A DNA stretch of 64,000 nt from Tethya wilhelma (GCA_964030475.1 CAXIPT010000007.1:1442455-1506454), one strand, 5' to 3'; numbered from the stretch's first letter, positions 1 through 12,617 are shown. Numbers and translations are program-made. The notes: generated by a model from the letters alone, not told the origin.

Positions 1-433
1 GTGCACCGACATCTGCATGAGTCAATTTTATCCTCAAGAAGGTACATAGCTCACTTCCCCACCAATGTAATAGTACACTGGTCATAGAGTCAGCATGAGT
101 GGTGGCCTGGTAAATAATATAAAGGGAGATTGGAATCGGTGGGTAATACAATCCTTAACTGGAGGGATAGGATTGTCACCCCCCTGCTAATTCACAGGTA
201 TCGTTCTATGTCATATCAATATCATTTCAACGACCTGACCAATTCTTCTTGGAAATGAGCTTGTGTTTGTTTGTGGCAGGAATCGAGAGACAGACACAAA
301 AGGCATTGGAAATGTGAGACACACATGAGACAAAGGTGCATCAGAATCCCGGTGGTGTGCATTAGTGCAGCCCGTTTGTTACCAGTGAATCACTTCTGAT
401 TGTGATTCAGTTGTTAATAGTGGAAGTCAAAGA

Positions 434-630
434 TAGCTAGAAATTTTCGAGGAGTATAAATTTCGCTGTTTTTGCGGATCGTCGATGATCCACGAAAATT
501 TTACCTGTGAAATTATCAGGATTGCATTACAGCATATGGGTGGGGCTGCTTGATCCTCAAAAATAAAATCGTGAAAAGTTTGGCGATCGCCTTTCCCTGA
601 AAATTTTATTCCTCGAAAATTTCTAGCTAT
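434..630. mobile_element. MITE-like element with 20-bp terminal inverted repeats
   Basis: Positions 434-453 (TAGCTAGAAATTTTCGAGGA) are the exact reverse complement of 611-630. The ends carry TA, as a Tc1/mariner-type target duplication would. The 197-bp body has no coding capacity. The class assignment is inference from the TIR and TA ends. Confidence 0.7.
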
Positions 631-783
631 ACGGTATTGCTCATGTGCTCATACCACAGTAACATGTAGGTTGACCGTTTACCACAGATCAAGCAAGTTT
701 TTCACCTCAGGTTCTACTTTAATTAATCCCTGGGATATTTTCCCTCTGCTAGCAATACCCAGTGAAAGCGATAGAGGCAGCTT

Positions 784-849
784 GGCTTGTTCCCAGGCTC
801 TTATATTTTCGAAGAGAATGTTCATGAAAGAGGAGCCTGGGAACGAGGC
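784..849. repeat. short foldback (hairpin) repeat with CCCAGGC core
   Basis: Arm 784-802 (GGCTTGTTCCCAGGCTCTT) pairs with 831-849 across a ~28-bp loop. A related hairpin with the same CCCAGGC arm core lies at 54680-54744, which suggests a dispersed family. Confidence 0.55.
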
Positions 850-1465
850 TAGGCGAAGGCTTTGCTGGTTGTATGAGGCTACACACATACACACGTACAC
901 ACGTATTACGTCCTTCACAACCACAAGTCATCATTCTTGTCCTAGACGAACCACACCACTCCTAACTATACTAAGAATGTAATCAACTCTTCAATGACAC
1001 ACACACACACACACACACACACACTGACACTCGGACACTTCCAAATAAAATTGGTTCAAGCCATAGAAAACTCAAATAAGCTAAGAATCGGGATAGTATT
1101 TGTGATAATGGGAAGAAAACATCTCAACAGAAAAAACAGGTATAGACACCACTAGGTAAAGCAGCCATAACAACCCTATGGTCCATAAACCTAGGCTATT
1201 TTCACAGGTATAGTTTTGAGTGAAGTTTGAAAAAAAAGGGGTTAGGTAAAAATATTCTCAACACAGCCACCTCTGGCTGCAGTCAGAAGAGACAGCTGTT
1301 GAAATGTGTACAAGTTGGCAATGAACCGTCTACACTTGCAGCACTCCAAGAGAGGACAATAGTCTTGAAACCACAAGCATGGTGGTGATACTAATGTGAT
1401 TATATTATATCCGATAATAATTTTATTTACAAGGAAAAACATGAACTGTTATAACTTAATACCAC

Positions 1466-1468
<3 letters not shown>

Positions 1469-1503
<35 letters not shown>

Positions 1504-1504
1504 N

Positions 1505-1534
<30 letters not shown>
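1469..1534. repeat. (AG)n microsatellite with one N
   Basis: About 33 AG units with an ambiguous base at 1504. Open frames through it are artefacts. Confidence 0.95.
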
Positions 1535-1536
<2 letters not shown>

Positions 1537-1764
1537 CGTGCATGCGTCTGAAGTGTGTATTGTATCCAACAGCATCAGTGAATTGAATCAACAGTGTACT
1601 TAAAACCGAATGAAAGCTTATCACACAGGGTGGCTGCTATTGTACGGGATGGTTGCTCGCAAAGAAAGGGTTACATGAATGTACAAACTGTTAACTTTAG
1701 TGAGATAAGAATACTCTTGCTCCATAAATTGCTAAGATATTAGAGCTCACAGACAGACAGTGCA

Positions 1765-1768
<4 letters not shown>

Positions 1769-1834
<66 letters not shown>
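1769..1834. repeat. (TG)n microsatellite
   Basis: Nearly pure TG run with one TA interruption. Confidence 0.95.
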
Positions 1835-3884
1835 CGACTGAAACATTAAAGTTCTACTGCATACCAAACATCCAGTTCATCACATCAGCAGGCATATCAC
1901 AGCAACACAAAACACATCACAAAAAGAACCACAAAGTACCATAGATTCACCCAATAGACTAGCTATGCCCATTACAGGAGTATATTCAACCCAAGGTATA
2001 AATGTACCAAGGACTGGGACAAGACAAAGGAGAGGTATACTCATGATGTGGTTAGAGACTGCCTTCGGGGATATTATATAGAATATCACAAGGTTCTAGT
2101 TTTTCTCTCCATTTTCCCTCAGGTAGTAAGTAGATACATGCACACACACACACACACACACATAAAGAGAGAGAGGGGTGGAGGTTTGTATTCTAACAAG
2201 CGGTGCAGAGGGTGGTTGGTATGTGATGGCATAGAGGGAATGAATCACTAGCTTTTGTACGAACACTTAGCTCATCGAAAACTCTTGTACTACAATAACA
2301 TCCCTGGCTATCGTATGCAGTATATACCAATACCAGCAATGCAATATGAGACAGGCTATGACACACACATACATGCGTACATGTACACATAATCCAGCCT
2401 TCCTGTGGTACATAAACACGATGTAAAATACCACATAGTTTGGTTATTTCAATGAGGCAAAAAATGTCCACAATTCACTCTCTCTCACACACACTACAAC
2501 ACACTCAATACAGCCTATACTATACTATATATACGACTATACACTCACATTCCAAGGATGCTTGCTTGCTTGCTGAAGTCCACACATATGCAAGGTCAAT
2601 ACATAACAACAAACTAATTTTAAATAACTACAATAGATTATTACCAAGACCGACTATACAAACTGAAGTATAAGCTTAAAAGCAATATCACAAGTTGAAA
2701 TGTGTACTAGCAAACTAATGTCAAAAGTCTGGAGTACTCGCACTATACACACACACACTCACACTCTCTCTCTCCGCTACCATTTTTAGTCTCTCCCAGA
2801 TTTGTAAAGTGGATATTGTATCACCATTGTTATCGGCTGTTAACAGCTTGTAAGCACCTCGAGGTGAACACTATACACAAGATGTTCACAACAGTGTGTG
2901 TGTAGCTAGTACACTGACTCACTGCTAAACCTGCACATGCTCCAAACTCTTTGGTTGTGTCTCAAACACCAAAGATCAAACCAGCTAGGGAGCATTTTTT
3001 CAACACTCAAACAACAGTGGGTGGACAGACGCAAATAGGACCAATGTTTGACATCAACTGCACATACAAACACACACTTCAAACAGTTAATAAAGAAAAT
3101 CTTTTAAGAGATACCGATAAATAAACTTGTAGGACACGAGAATTTGATACTACCCTGACCAATTTCAATGTGTAATGATGACTAAGTAGGGCAGGAAGAA
3201 AATTAGACATAGCTTTGCTCAATTAGAGCACATTACTCATGTCACTCATGTTCAATGATTGTACTTGAAACATTTTCTTTCCCCCCCTTTCCTGACTCAT
3301 TACAACCCCACCAAAGTAACGACCCTCAAGCTACTCCGAAAAAAAAAAAAGACAAATTTCTTCCTAAAGCTCAACGAAAAAAACGTGGACTAGGTGGCCT
3401 GGATTGAGAGGGGCTGACCAAAGAAGGGTGCAGATCAAAGAGACAACCATGTCTCATGGTGCCACTGACACTTCCCATGAGAGGAAGAGAGAGGAAGCTA
3501 GCAATAGGAACAAATACCCAAATTCTAAGAAGTTGAGACCCACGTAGGCTGAAATGCATTCCACAATTTTAACAAGGGTATATATATGCACATGCATGTT
3601 GGCAAGTAGCATACCATACAGTGGTATGGGATGTACATACCATACACACGATGATTTAGTAAGTAGTAGAATTTATACTGGAAAATACAGACTATTATAA
3701 TTCTCTGGTGCTCGAATTACTGGTGTGGGTGTCAGGTGTATATGATGCCAGCTATAGCAGTATGTGAATAATGGCTGAGATAATGGACAAGAATCGTATG
3801 CCAAAATTAAAAACACACTGTTGAATTGACATTGTGAGAACATTGGAAAGAGAGTATATAATCTTGATCCTTTCATACAGACAG

Positions 3885-3901
3885 NNNNNNNNNNNNNNGC
3901 G

Positions 3902-3967
<66 letters not shown>
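3885..3967. repeat. assembly gap followed by (CA)n microsatellite
   Basis: Fourteen Ns (3885-3898) adjoin a ~64-bp pure CA tract, so the assembly probably broke on the repeat. Confidence 0.95.
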
Positions 3968-3969
<2 letters not shown>

Positions 3970-4216
3970 CCAGCTGACATCCAAATTGAGCATAATAAAC
4001 ACACAGATGGTCTCTCAAACAGACCCTACAGCAACTGATTAGCCAAACTGGGCCAAGAAACAAATAGCATGTAGATTGTACTGTACAGCAGAGTGTAGTG
4101 TATGGACAGTGTGGTGGTGGTGGCTATGGTTAATGATGGTTAGTTCTATTTGGGCTGGTTGGCAGTGAGGTTGTAATGAGGTTAATGATTCTTAATTTGT
4201 AAAGTCTGCATGTTAA

Positions 4217-4231
4217 CACACACACACACAC

Positions 4232-4306
<75 letters not shown>

Positions 4307-4312
4307 CCTTGA

Positions 4313-4339
<27 letters not shown>
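4217..4339. repeat. compound (CA)n-(GA)n-(CA)n microsatellite
   Basis: CA, GA and CA tracts lie in direct succession, with a short unique segment near 4300. Confidence 0.9.
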
Positions 4340-4343
<4 letters not shown>

Positions 4344-4814
4344 AACACCTAATTGAAGTCCAGTTTACAGAGCTACCTAGTAAAAGGTCATACTAGGCAA
4401 TACAACACACTTTAGACTGATTCCCCTGAGACCCCAGTGTAGTGAGTTGGACCTAACAAGAACATGCATTGCTCACATGCTTCCTAGAAAGTAGAAATAC
4501 AGTATGACTTCACATCAACAAAAGCACTAGAAGAGAAGCCTACACATGCAGTCATTAGGAGACAACAAACACACAATGACAATCAATATACAGATTCACA
4601 TTAAATGGATTTATTCTTTATACAAAAATCAGTTGAAAGGGACAAATAACTTTAAATGAGGACTCCCACGACACATATACATACAAGATCATCCATAATC
4701 CTAATTCCTTTTTTCCCTTGCACAGCTTTGTAGAGACATGCACAGATAAGGCAAGAAACTTTTTCACCAATCTAAAGCAAGAGCATCACACTCTTAGTTT
4801 GCAACGTAGATTGT

Positions 4815-4815
<1 letters not shown>

Positions 4816-4868
<53 letters not shown>
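4816..4868. repeat. (CA)n microsatellite
   Basis: About 26 CA units. Confidence 0.95.
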
Positions 4869-4873
<5 letters not shown>

Positions 4874-5469
4874 CACATACGAAAGAACAAGAACAAAAAG
4901 AGGACCAATCAAACTCGCACACGGCGATCGTTGTTTTCCAAACATCAAAGCTAGAGTTGTTTCAACACTTCCTCAGTGGATTCTTCAATATCACAAATAA
5001 GGCACCAACACACACAGTAGAGCCAGAGGTTAATACGATCATTACACGTATGCTTGTATATACGAGCATGTTGCCATGGACTTATAATATGGAGTGACAG
5101 TTTTTGCTAAAATGCACTAACATTGGACAAAGCAAGTGAAAGAAAACATTTTCTGTTTGGTTTTCTTGAAATAAAAATCACCTATACATACACAACACCT
5201 ACTCCAACAGTATACTCACACACAAAAGGAAGGGCTGCTAGTAGATGCGATATCTTAGTCATTCAAACGACAGGATCAGAGGATACACATGCTAATATGG
5301 GAGCTGATACTATGGTTGAGTGTAAGGGAAAGAAGGTTCACACTTGGTCACTGATCACGGATTAACATTTACTATTGAATCAAGCACCAGGAACCTTAAT
5401 GCTGAGAACAATAGAAGCATTGTGAACTGAAAGAACTAGGCCACACACACACAAACATTCACAACTCAC

Positions 5470-7884
5470 TGTTATCGAAGGTGGTATAGGCTCGTTAACA
5501 CCGACCGACGAGTCAGACCCTGTCAATCCCCTCGGACTGATCGGACTCACAGGTACGCTGTTACTATCCTCCGAAGTAGGACTACGGGAACGAGAAGACG
5601 TGGTGTGAGCGGGAGACAAATCACTACCCTCGTCCGAAGTTCCCGTCATCATATCCAACTCGGCATTTCCCATTCTGTTGCGATCTCTTCTCCGTCCACC
5701 GCCACTCGAGTGTCTCAAGTTGACGCCCGCAATGGCTGCATGAGATGGAGACTCGAGTTCAGGTGGAGAGGAGCTAAGGTTGGGGTCGCTACCGCTAAAC
5801 ATGCCTGGGAGAGAGGAGGCCGAGTTGCTCCTTGAGCTGTACATGCCGCTACGAAGGGTGAAGGCACAGATGGTTGCCTCGTCTGGCTCGATGCTCTCGG
5901 TGAGGTCAGAGTCCGAGTAGGAGGACGAAGGATCCGAGGAGGTCTCTTGGAAACGGGAATTGAGGTCTCTGTTCTCTTCCACGTCCAGTAACGTCGCCAT
6001 GCTCATCTCGGGTGTGCTTCTGATCTTGTCTAAGGTGGTGCGGATGGCGTTTTCAAGACTGCCTAAAGGTGCTAGGTCGTCTAGTTCTTCGAAGGTATCA
6101 TATCCGGGGTATTTTCTGGTGCTACCGTGTGTGAGTGTCTTTGTCGTATCTTCGTCAGTGGAATGACGGTCGTAGGGTGGGTAGATGCCTTGTTTGAGTC
6201 GCTGCATCCGACTCTCGTGCGCACTGTCCAATAGTTCCTTTCGTCCGACTTTTTCGCGTTCCAATTTCGTGTCCATCCTCTCTTTGGTGAGTGTCATTAC
6301 AGGGTCGTCCCCGGGTTTACTCGCTAATTGCTCCTCTTTGCCTTCGAGGAGACTATCTTGTGAAAAACTCATTGAATTATCGCTCTCGCCGCCTCGGGGC
6401 GTAATGCACTCGTCTTCCGAAAAAGTCTGTGAGATTCTGGCCGAAGTGGACGAGTCTACGAGCGTGGTCTGTTTGTTGAAAACTGGTTTGTACTCGCCTT
6501 CGTTCGTCACCGTCAAATTCGACTCGTCTGAATTCGACCCCCCGCTAGCTCGTAAGCTGCTACGATGATGATCCTTTGAGCTCCCGTTAGATAGGGAGGA
6601 GTCATCACGGCCTCGTGAATGGTCAAGGGATGTTCTCGGAGAGCGTAGTGAATTTCTGATGTGACTTGCCAAAATATTCAAGACGGCAGGGTCACTATCG
6701 TCCTCTGTACTGAGCACAGTGAAACCAGCCTCATATGATATCCCGTTGCTGGCACGTTTCCCGAGACTCCAGCGTCTCATGTCGTCGTCGTCTTGCGACC
6801 TTCGTTTTTCAATGTCACCCGTCGACATTATGTGGCCATTAACGACCTCTATGGTGCTGTCCGCAGTGGCGTCCAAAGTCTGGTCGATCGTTTGTGAAAC
6901 TCGTACTAAATTATCGTTGTCTAATGACAAGTGGTTTTCTTGCGTTTCCTCTTCAGAAGACAAATTGTTGCTGTCTACTTCGATCGGCTGTTTGGTATCT
7001 GTGCTGCTAGGAGAGGTCTCTTGTTGTGTCTTCTTCAAATATAAACTTTTATAAATGGCCTTTGTGTCCTCTCTAGGAACAATGACAGCTGGTAGGGTCT
7101 GTGATTGAGCGCTCAAAAGATAGGGGTCACTCTTTGCTCGTCCAAAATCAGCTGAGAATGAAGGTAAACGCAACAATTCTTCCTTGTTATCAAGGCCTTC
7201 ACAAGATCGAAATTTTCTTTCCTCAAGACGTCTGTGTACGGTTCTGGCTACTTGGAAATCTTTACTGTTTGTGTGGTGGGCAAATCTATGTCGTGCTTCT
7301 TGTATGCGTGCTGGGACCTCTTCTTCTTCTTCCTTTTCTCTTTCTTTAGAGTCTTTAGAGTTTAATTCTTCGAGACTAGCAAGTCTGACAGCCCCAACTG
7401 TACAAGTTGGTGGCTTGTTGTATTCTAATATCTCAGTGGTAGAGTAGAAAGACTCTTCACTTTGAGAGGGGAAAATGTCTGCCTCTTGGTGAACGTTTTC
7501 TGGTTCTTCTCTCACGCCAAGAGCTTCACTTTTAATGTCCTCAACTTCTTGGCACTCGTCCTCCAAATGGTTCGAACTGTGGTGGTTTTGTGTTGACTCT
7601 TGATGTTCTTCGAGTTGCACGTGATTTGAGGGCTCGTTTTCTTGTGTTTGGCTACCTTCGTTTGAAGCTTCTCTCGCTCTCTTCTGTAGCCACTCGAGTA
7701 GAAATAACTGTTGGTTTAATTCAGAACGAAGCGTGTTTATTCTTGTCTCACATTCGGCTAACTTAATCTCAACATCCTCTACCGAGTACGCTGCTGTGTT
7801 TTGTGAAGTGAAGTTGAAGACCCATTCCGGTGGTTTCACTTGGCCGAATTTGAGATTCCATTCCTCCTGGAATGTGAGCTCCAT
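5470..7884 (-). CDS. BCR-like protein, large first coding exon (N-terminus only)
   Basis: An 805-codon exon starts at ATG 7884 and ends at a consensus donor (ACA|GTGAGT, intron from 5469). The frame runs open to 5380, but the extra residues are intronic and low-complexity. Residues ~5-70 resemble the BCR oligomerisation domain: a W/F/PP N-terminal stretch, then a helix with SVEDVE, ELNQQ and WLQ that aligns with the BCR coiled coil (SVGDIE, EVNQE, YLQ). The remainder is Ser/Asp/Glu-rich and looks disordered, with SP and RS patches near the end. Vertebrate BCR also encodes this domain plus a long disordered region in one big first exon. The RhoGEF, PH, C2 and RhoGAP parts are not seen and may lie left of the window. 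The family call rests on about 65 residues, so a different coiled-coil scaffold is possible. The gene is divergent from the LRR gene at 8477. Confidence 0.65.
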
Positions 7885-8326
7885 GATTGTTTTCTTCCTG
7901 GTTTACAACTGCAGCTGTTTTGGATTGAGCTTGTACTTGCCTTGCCAAATTATTACGGACTAGACCTTGCTATTGTGTTTTCTTTTACACATGTAGGCGA
8001 GTAGACACCTCTTGCATGCATGCCATTATTTGCATGTGACAAAGCAATGAATGATAGGATGTTCACGAGATTGGAATTAATTAATTAACTGGTCAATGTA
8101 AACAAAGCGCCAAACTGCCCTAATTAATTAGATTAATTTCCACCGGGGGTACCCGCGCTCTGGTCGTCGGGCGGATGTGGCGCGAAATTTAAAAACATGG
8201 CATGCCGGCAACATGCAACACTGACTGTACTGTGCCATAAAAGGAAATAGGTATTTTAGAAACCACAACCCACGTCAGATTCAGGTAACATGATGCTGAT
8301 ATAAATACCCTGAACACTCTTCAGAT
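7885..8326. promoter_or_regulatory. shared divergent promoter region, BCR-like / LRR-PSI genes
   Basis: This is the spacer between two head-to-head genes. A TATA-like TATAAATA lies at 8300-8307, facing the plus-strand gene. An E2F-like GCGCGAAA is at 8180-8187. The region is locally more GC-rich (8145-8190) than its surroundings. Promoter use is inference. Confidence 0.45.
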
Positions 8327-8476
8327 TTGCTGTCACTGACTTTTAGCCTTGAATATTTGTACTCACAATTGGTTCTAGACTTTGCAAAACAGGTAAGCAG
8401 ATCTCACAAATACTATGAATATCAGTATAATTGTGATCCATGTGGAGTACTACAACCTTTTGTATTTGCTTGCAGA

Positions 8477-10098
8477 ATGAGAGTACTAATCCTTTTTGGG
8501 CTTGTTGCATTGCTCCATGGATGCTTTGCAAGGCTCCCCAGTGAGGAAGATCTCTTGAGGAAAGCAAGCCAAGAAACAGAGGAGTACTTCAAAAAGGCTG
8601 AAAGAGAATACCACAAAGAACTGCACCGCAAACAAGAGAAACTGGTCCTTTCACTCAGGAAGACCAACAAGACAGTTGAAAGGCCCATGCAGACGAATCC
8701 AAATGATCTAGTAGCTCTCAAGGCACTGTACAAGTCGACAAATGGAAGCAGCTGGACCAACAACAGTGGCTGGCTGCATGGAGATGCTTGCACTTATCCC
8801 TACTGGTATGGACTGTATTGTGTTAACGGACGTGTACTGCAAATCAACCTGGTCTATAATAATTTGGCGGGACCCCTACCGGCCGAGCTTGCAAAAGCAG
8901 ATGCTCTCCAAGTGGCTCGATTTTACTCGAACCTGATCACCGGCGAAATACCTGAGGAGATATTCACCATGCAGTCCCTGCAAATATTTGACGTGAACAC
9001 CAACATCATGACTGGTGGTCTGCCAAACCAGATATCGATGAAGAGCTTACAGAGTTTGGTCACGTACGGAAATCAAATGACTGGAAAATTCCCGAGCAGT
9101 TTCAACACGCCGAATTTGCAAGATCTTGAGCTCTCCTCCAACCAGTTCACCGGTCCACTTCCTGATGATCTCGGCAATTGTAAGAGCCTGCAGCAACTGG
9201 TGGTGTCAAGAAACAAGCTCTCTGGTACCTTTCCAGATTCCTACGGAAATCTCGAGAATCTGCAACAGCTCTGGACCTTTTACAACTCTTTCGATAATCC
9301 TGAGATTCCAGATAGCTGGCAAGGTATGACAAGTCTTCAAAATGTTCAAGCCGATGGGCTGACGGGACCATTTCCTTCGTGGGTGGGACAAAAGTGGTCC
9401 AAGTTGCAATATTTTGTCGTCGTCAATGGCAAATTGACCGGAAACTTTCCTTCTTCTCTGTGCGACTGTGAAGATATGATCACCTTGAGGCTCTTTGAGA
9501 ATAAGCTCGACGGGCACATCCCCCAGTGTATGTGCAACATGAAGTCACTTCAAGATCTCGGACTCTCTGATAACTTGTTTAGCGGACCTCTACCGGATTG
9601 CTTGGGTGATATTGCAGGTCTTGCAAACTTTGCCGCCTCTCGAAATAATTTGAGTGGAACTTTCCCCCGTCCATTGGATACCTGAAGAACTTGACCACAT
9701 TTGATATCAGCAGCAATGGATTCTACGGTTCCATTCCAAACACGATCGACAATCTCCGACTCATTGCAGAGTTTGCCGTTTGCTACAACAAATTCAGCTC
9801 CATCGACTCGGGAATCGACAACTTCTTTGATCGCATAAAGGACTACAGCTGTCTCTTCTATAACAACCCTTGGTCCTGTCCCCTCGAAGTGACCGTGCCT
9901 AAGGCATGTTCGGCGACATGCTCCAATTGCAACTCTGGCGAAAAGCACAACTCATGCAGCTCCTGCATCAAGGACGACAGGTGTGGATGGTGCAATGAGG
10001 GGAGGAACTGCCTTGAGGGTGGATCGGATCAGGGACCCGGGATTTATCAATGCAGTCGGAATGACTGGACGCATGGATCTGCAGGCACCTGTCCCTGA
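8477..10098 (+). CDS. secreted plant/bacterial-type LRR protein with C-terminal PSI domain (one frameshift)
   Basis: The start is set by the signal peptide MRVLILFGLVALLHGCFA, directly after a splice acceptor (TTGCTTGCAG, 8475). A donor CAG|GTAAGC at 8392/8393 gives an 83-bp 5'UTR intron, so the in-frame upstream ATG at 8327 is rejected. A charged helix (~20-65) follows, then a cap domain (ALKALYKSTNG, WTNNSGW, WYGLYC) like that of plant and bacterial LRR proteins. About 12 LRRs of the LxGxIP/LxGxFP type come next, then a cysteine-rich PSI-like end (CSNC, CSSC, CGWC). A stop at 9683-9685 arises because the C run 9664-9668 is one base short; the LRR pattern resumes in the next frame and runs to 10098 (~540 aa in total). 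This is either a sequencing error or a recent null allele. No transmembrane segment is seen, so the protein is probably extracellular. The ligand is unknown. Confidence 0.8.
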
Positions 10099-11754
10099 TG
10101 TGTATGATCTAATTGTATTGTAGTGATTTGAATTATTGTGGTGACTGTTTAAGTTTCTATTGTAAAGAATTGGAAATCAAAACCCTAACCTCCTAAGTTT
10201 ACATGCATGTGATATTTTCTTGTATTATTTTGCTGAAGTACTAACCATCTATATACCCTTTTCTCTACATAATACAATCACTAATAATGACATTAATTTT
10301 TATAAGATAATATTATCCTTGCAAATGAGAAAGAATTAAAAATTTTGCACTGTCTGTTGTCATGACAACATGCATGTTAAAAGTATACTCCATATTAGAA
10401 GCTATAGTGGTGTCTTCTCTGGTCACTTGTAGGATGTCCAGTGAACCACACATCACCCATGTGATGTTTATCCACCAACCAGTGGTTCCAACTTCTACTA
10501 CACGCCTATGCCCACAGAATCAGGAGATGTAAAGCCATTATGGCACCCACACACACACACACACACACTCATGTTTGATGCCTTACAAGGTTAAATCCCA
10601 GACAACAAGCTAGCTCTTATAGCTTGAGAGGAGAAAGTAAACATTCTTACTTCGGTGAGCAGTGACTAACCAGTGGTGGCATTTTTAGGTGGCCGGACTG
10701 GACACCTGTTCAGTTAATCTAATGTGTGGGAAGTTCACCAACATAGTGTGTATATGTATGTACCTAATAGGTGTGCAAAGAGCAACTTAAAGATGACATC
10801 ATGCACACACACAAAATAATTTTTAGACGTTCTGCTAGAATAGATGGTGGGTGTTGTGTATACATACATACATACATACAAAATACCTATAAACAATAGA
10901 TTCCATTAGCTACATATGTACCACATACAAACTGAAATGAACTCTGTGAGTGCAATTATTAGTAACTAGCTTGACTCTTTTGAATGTGTTAGTGAGTAAT
11001 AAAAAGCACACATGCATACATTATGTGTCTGTCTGTATGTTTTTTCAAGCATATGCTATTAGTCACAAGACCCATTACATCTACACAGGTGCATCCACAA
11101 AAAACACACCACTAACTGTTTATCGATCCTTGAGCCAACAGAGTAAGCACATATGCAACCGATATTATATTATCTTAAAACAGTCGATATATCACACTAT
11201 CTTTCACATGAGTGTGGGGCCCCACAGTACACAGCCTCAGGTCTAGCTGTCTCCATTGACAACAGGGCACAGCTATGGCATCCACCAATGAAAGAAACCT
11301 TTTCCTGACATGTGGCAGACCGTTGGAGCCTGCTTTGATGTCCTGTTGGCCTGCCGATAATTGGTTAGAGTGATTAATAGGTACGATAATTATGTGGTTG
11401 CCGATAGAAACATTCAGTTTGATTGGGATAAATAGAAAAAATATTTTAGGGTAGATTGCTAGATGTCAACATTGCTAAAGTTACCAACACAAACATGTAG
11501 GCAAACATGGATACAAATTACTTGAGATGAGTGTACGATGGTGCTCGATAAAAAGGCAAAGATCATTACATCAACAATTCTCCTATATGCACATTATACT
11601 AATACGCATCAGGAAGTATTTCTCACACAAAACTAGCTTCCTGGAAGTTTCAAATCAGCAGTGGAACAGGACCTAAAGTGACTGTGTGATCATGCACTTC
11701 AGCTTTACAGTCAGTATTGATCAACAGACCCTTGTATACTCCATTGCTTCTGAG
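10099..11754. other. intergenic, convergent gene ends
   Basis: The spacer lies between the LRR-PSI gene 3' end (plus) and the SLX1 3' end (minus). An ATTAAA at 10335-10340 could be a poly(A) signal. Short CA (10550-10567) and CATA (10860-10880) tracts are present. No other gene is recognised. Confidence 0.5.
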
Positions 11755-12580
11755 CTACACATGTAGAGCATCAGTCCAATGTGAGTCTTTAGTGGACTTT
11801 TGCATATTTCTTGTCCTCTGCTTCTTGGCTGGTGGAAGCTTCACTTCATCCTCTCTCCCTCTACCAGCTGTGACCTGTAGAGAACAAATGATTGCCTTAA
11901 GTTTTAGCCAATCAACAACACTCATTACTGTGAATTATAGACAAATTGATGCAAATATTGGGCTATGCTTTTGTCTCATAGGTCAACTGAGCATTGGCAC
12001 ATGACTATTCATTTGCCAGCCTCTTTTCAAGCTGCCATCACAGCAGAAAGGTCCAAATTCACACCATACAATGTAACAATAATCAGTATTAATGCCAGAG
12101 GTGTTCCACAGAAGTCCCAGCAACAAAAGGAGCCAGCCATCTTGCTCACAGGCTGTTGGGACTCTAAGTAATAATGGTGTTAAAGCGATTGATGAACAAA
12201 GAGAAGAGATGCTCACTAAAGCTCTGGAATGCCAGGTACTACCACACATAGGTATATAGTTGCAGTAACAATGACTCACCTTGTCTCTCAGTCTCTCCCC
12301 ACTCTTGTACCTCCTGACCAGCTCTCCCCAGAGCAGACCCCCTCCACACCGAGGGCACTCTCCACTGATGGGCAGGAGCTGCTGGGAGGGATTGGGGCAC
12401 AGTCTCTGAGCAAGACAAGTAGCATGGGCCGTGAAAGAACACCGACTGTGGTAGCAGCAGAGAAATACTGCCGAGTCTGTGGTCTAGGGATTGGGGCACA
12501 GCCTCTGAGCAAGACAAGTAGCATGGGCCGTGAGAGAGCACCGACTGTGGTAGCAGCAGAGAAATGCTGTCGAGTCTGTG

Positions 12581-12617
<37 letters not shown>

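Larger units (their letters stand above)
1..5469. other. gene-poor, microsatellite-rich stretch
   Basis: I see no convincing exon here on either strand. It holds a small TIR element (434-630), a hairpin repeat (784-849), several CA/TG/AG microsatellites and a 14-base N gap (3885-3898). The neighbouring BCR-like first exon ends in a splice donor at 5470/5469 and runs leftward, so this may be its first intron. Later exons (DH, PH, C2, RhoGAP in vertebrate BCR) were looked for and not recognised. Short open frames here are mostly read through repeats. Confidence 0.6.

Noticed and set aside
2790..2890. Minus open stretch (AYKLLTADNNGD, LQIWERLKM) considered as an exon
   Set aside because: About 33 codons, weak donor (ATG|GTAGCG), no recognised family.
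3371..3559. 62-codon minus ORF considered as a downstream BCR exon
   Set aside because: No similarity to DH, PH, C2 or RhoGAP motifs in any frame, and no convincing splice sites.
8327..8476. 50-residue N-terminal extension of the LRR protein
   Set aside because: It crosses a clear donor and acceptor (8392/8393, 8475), and the signal peptide starts at 8477.
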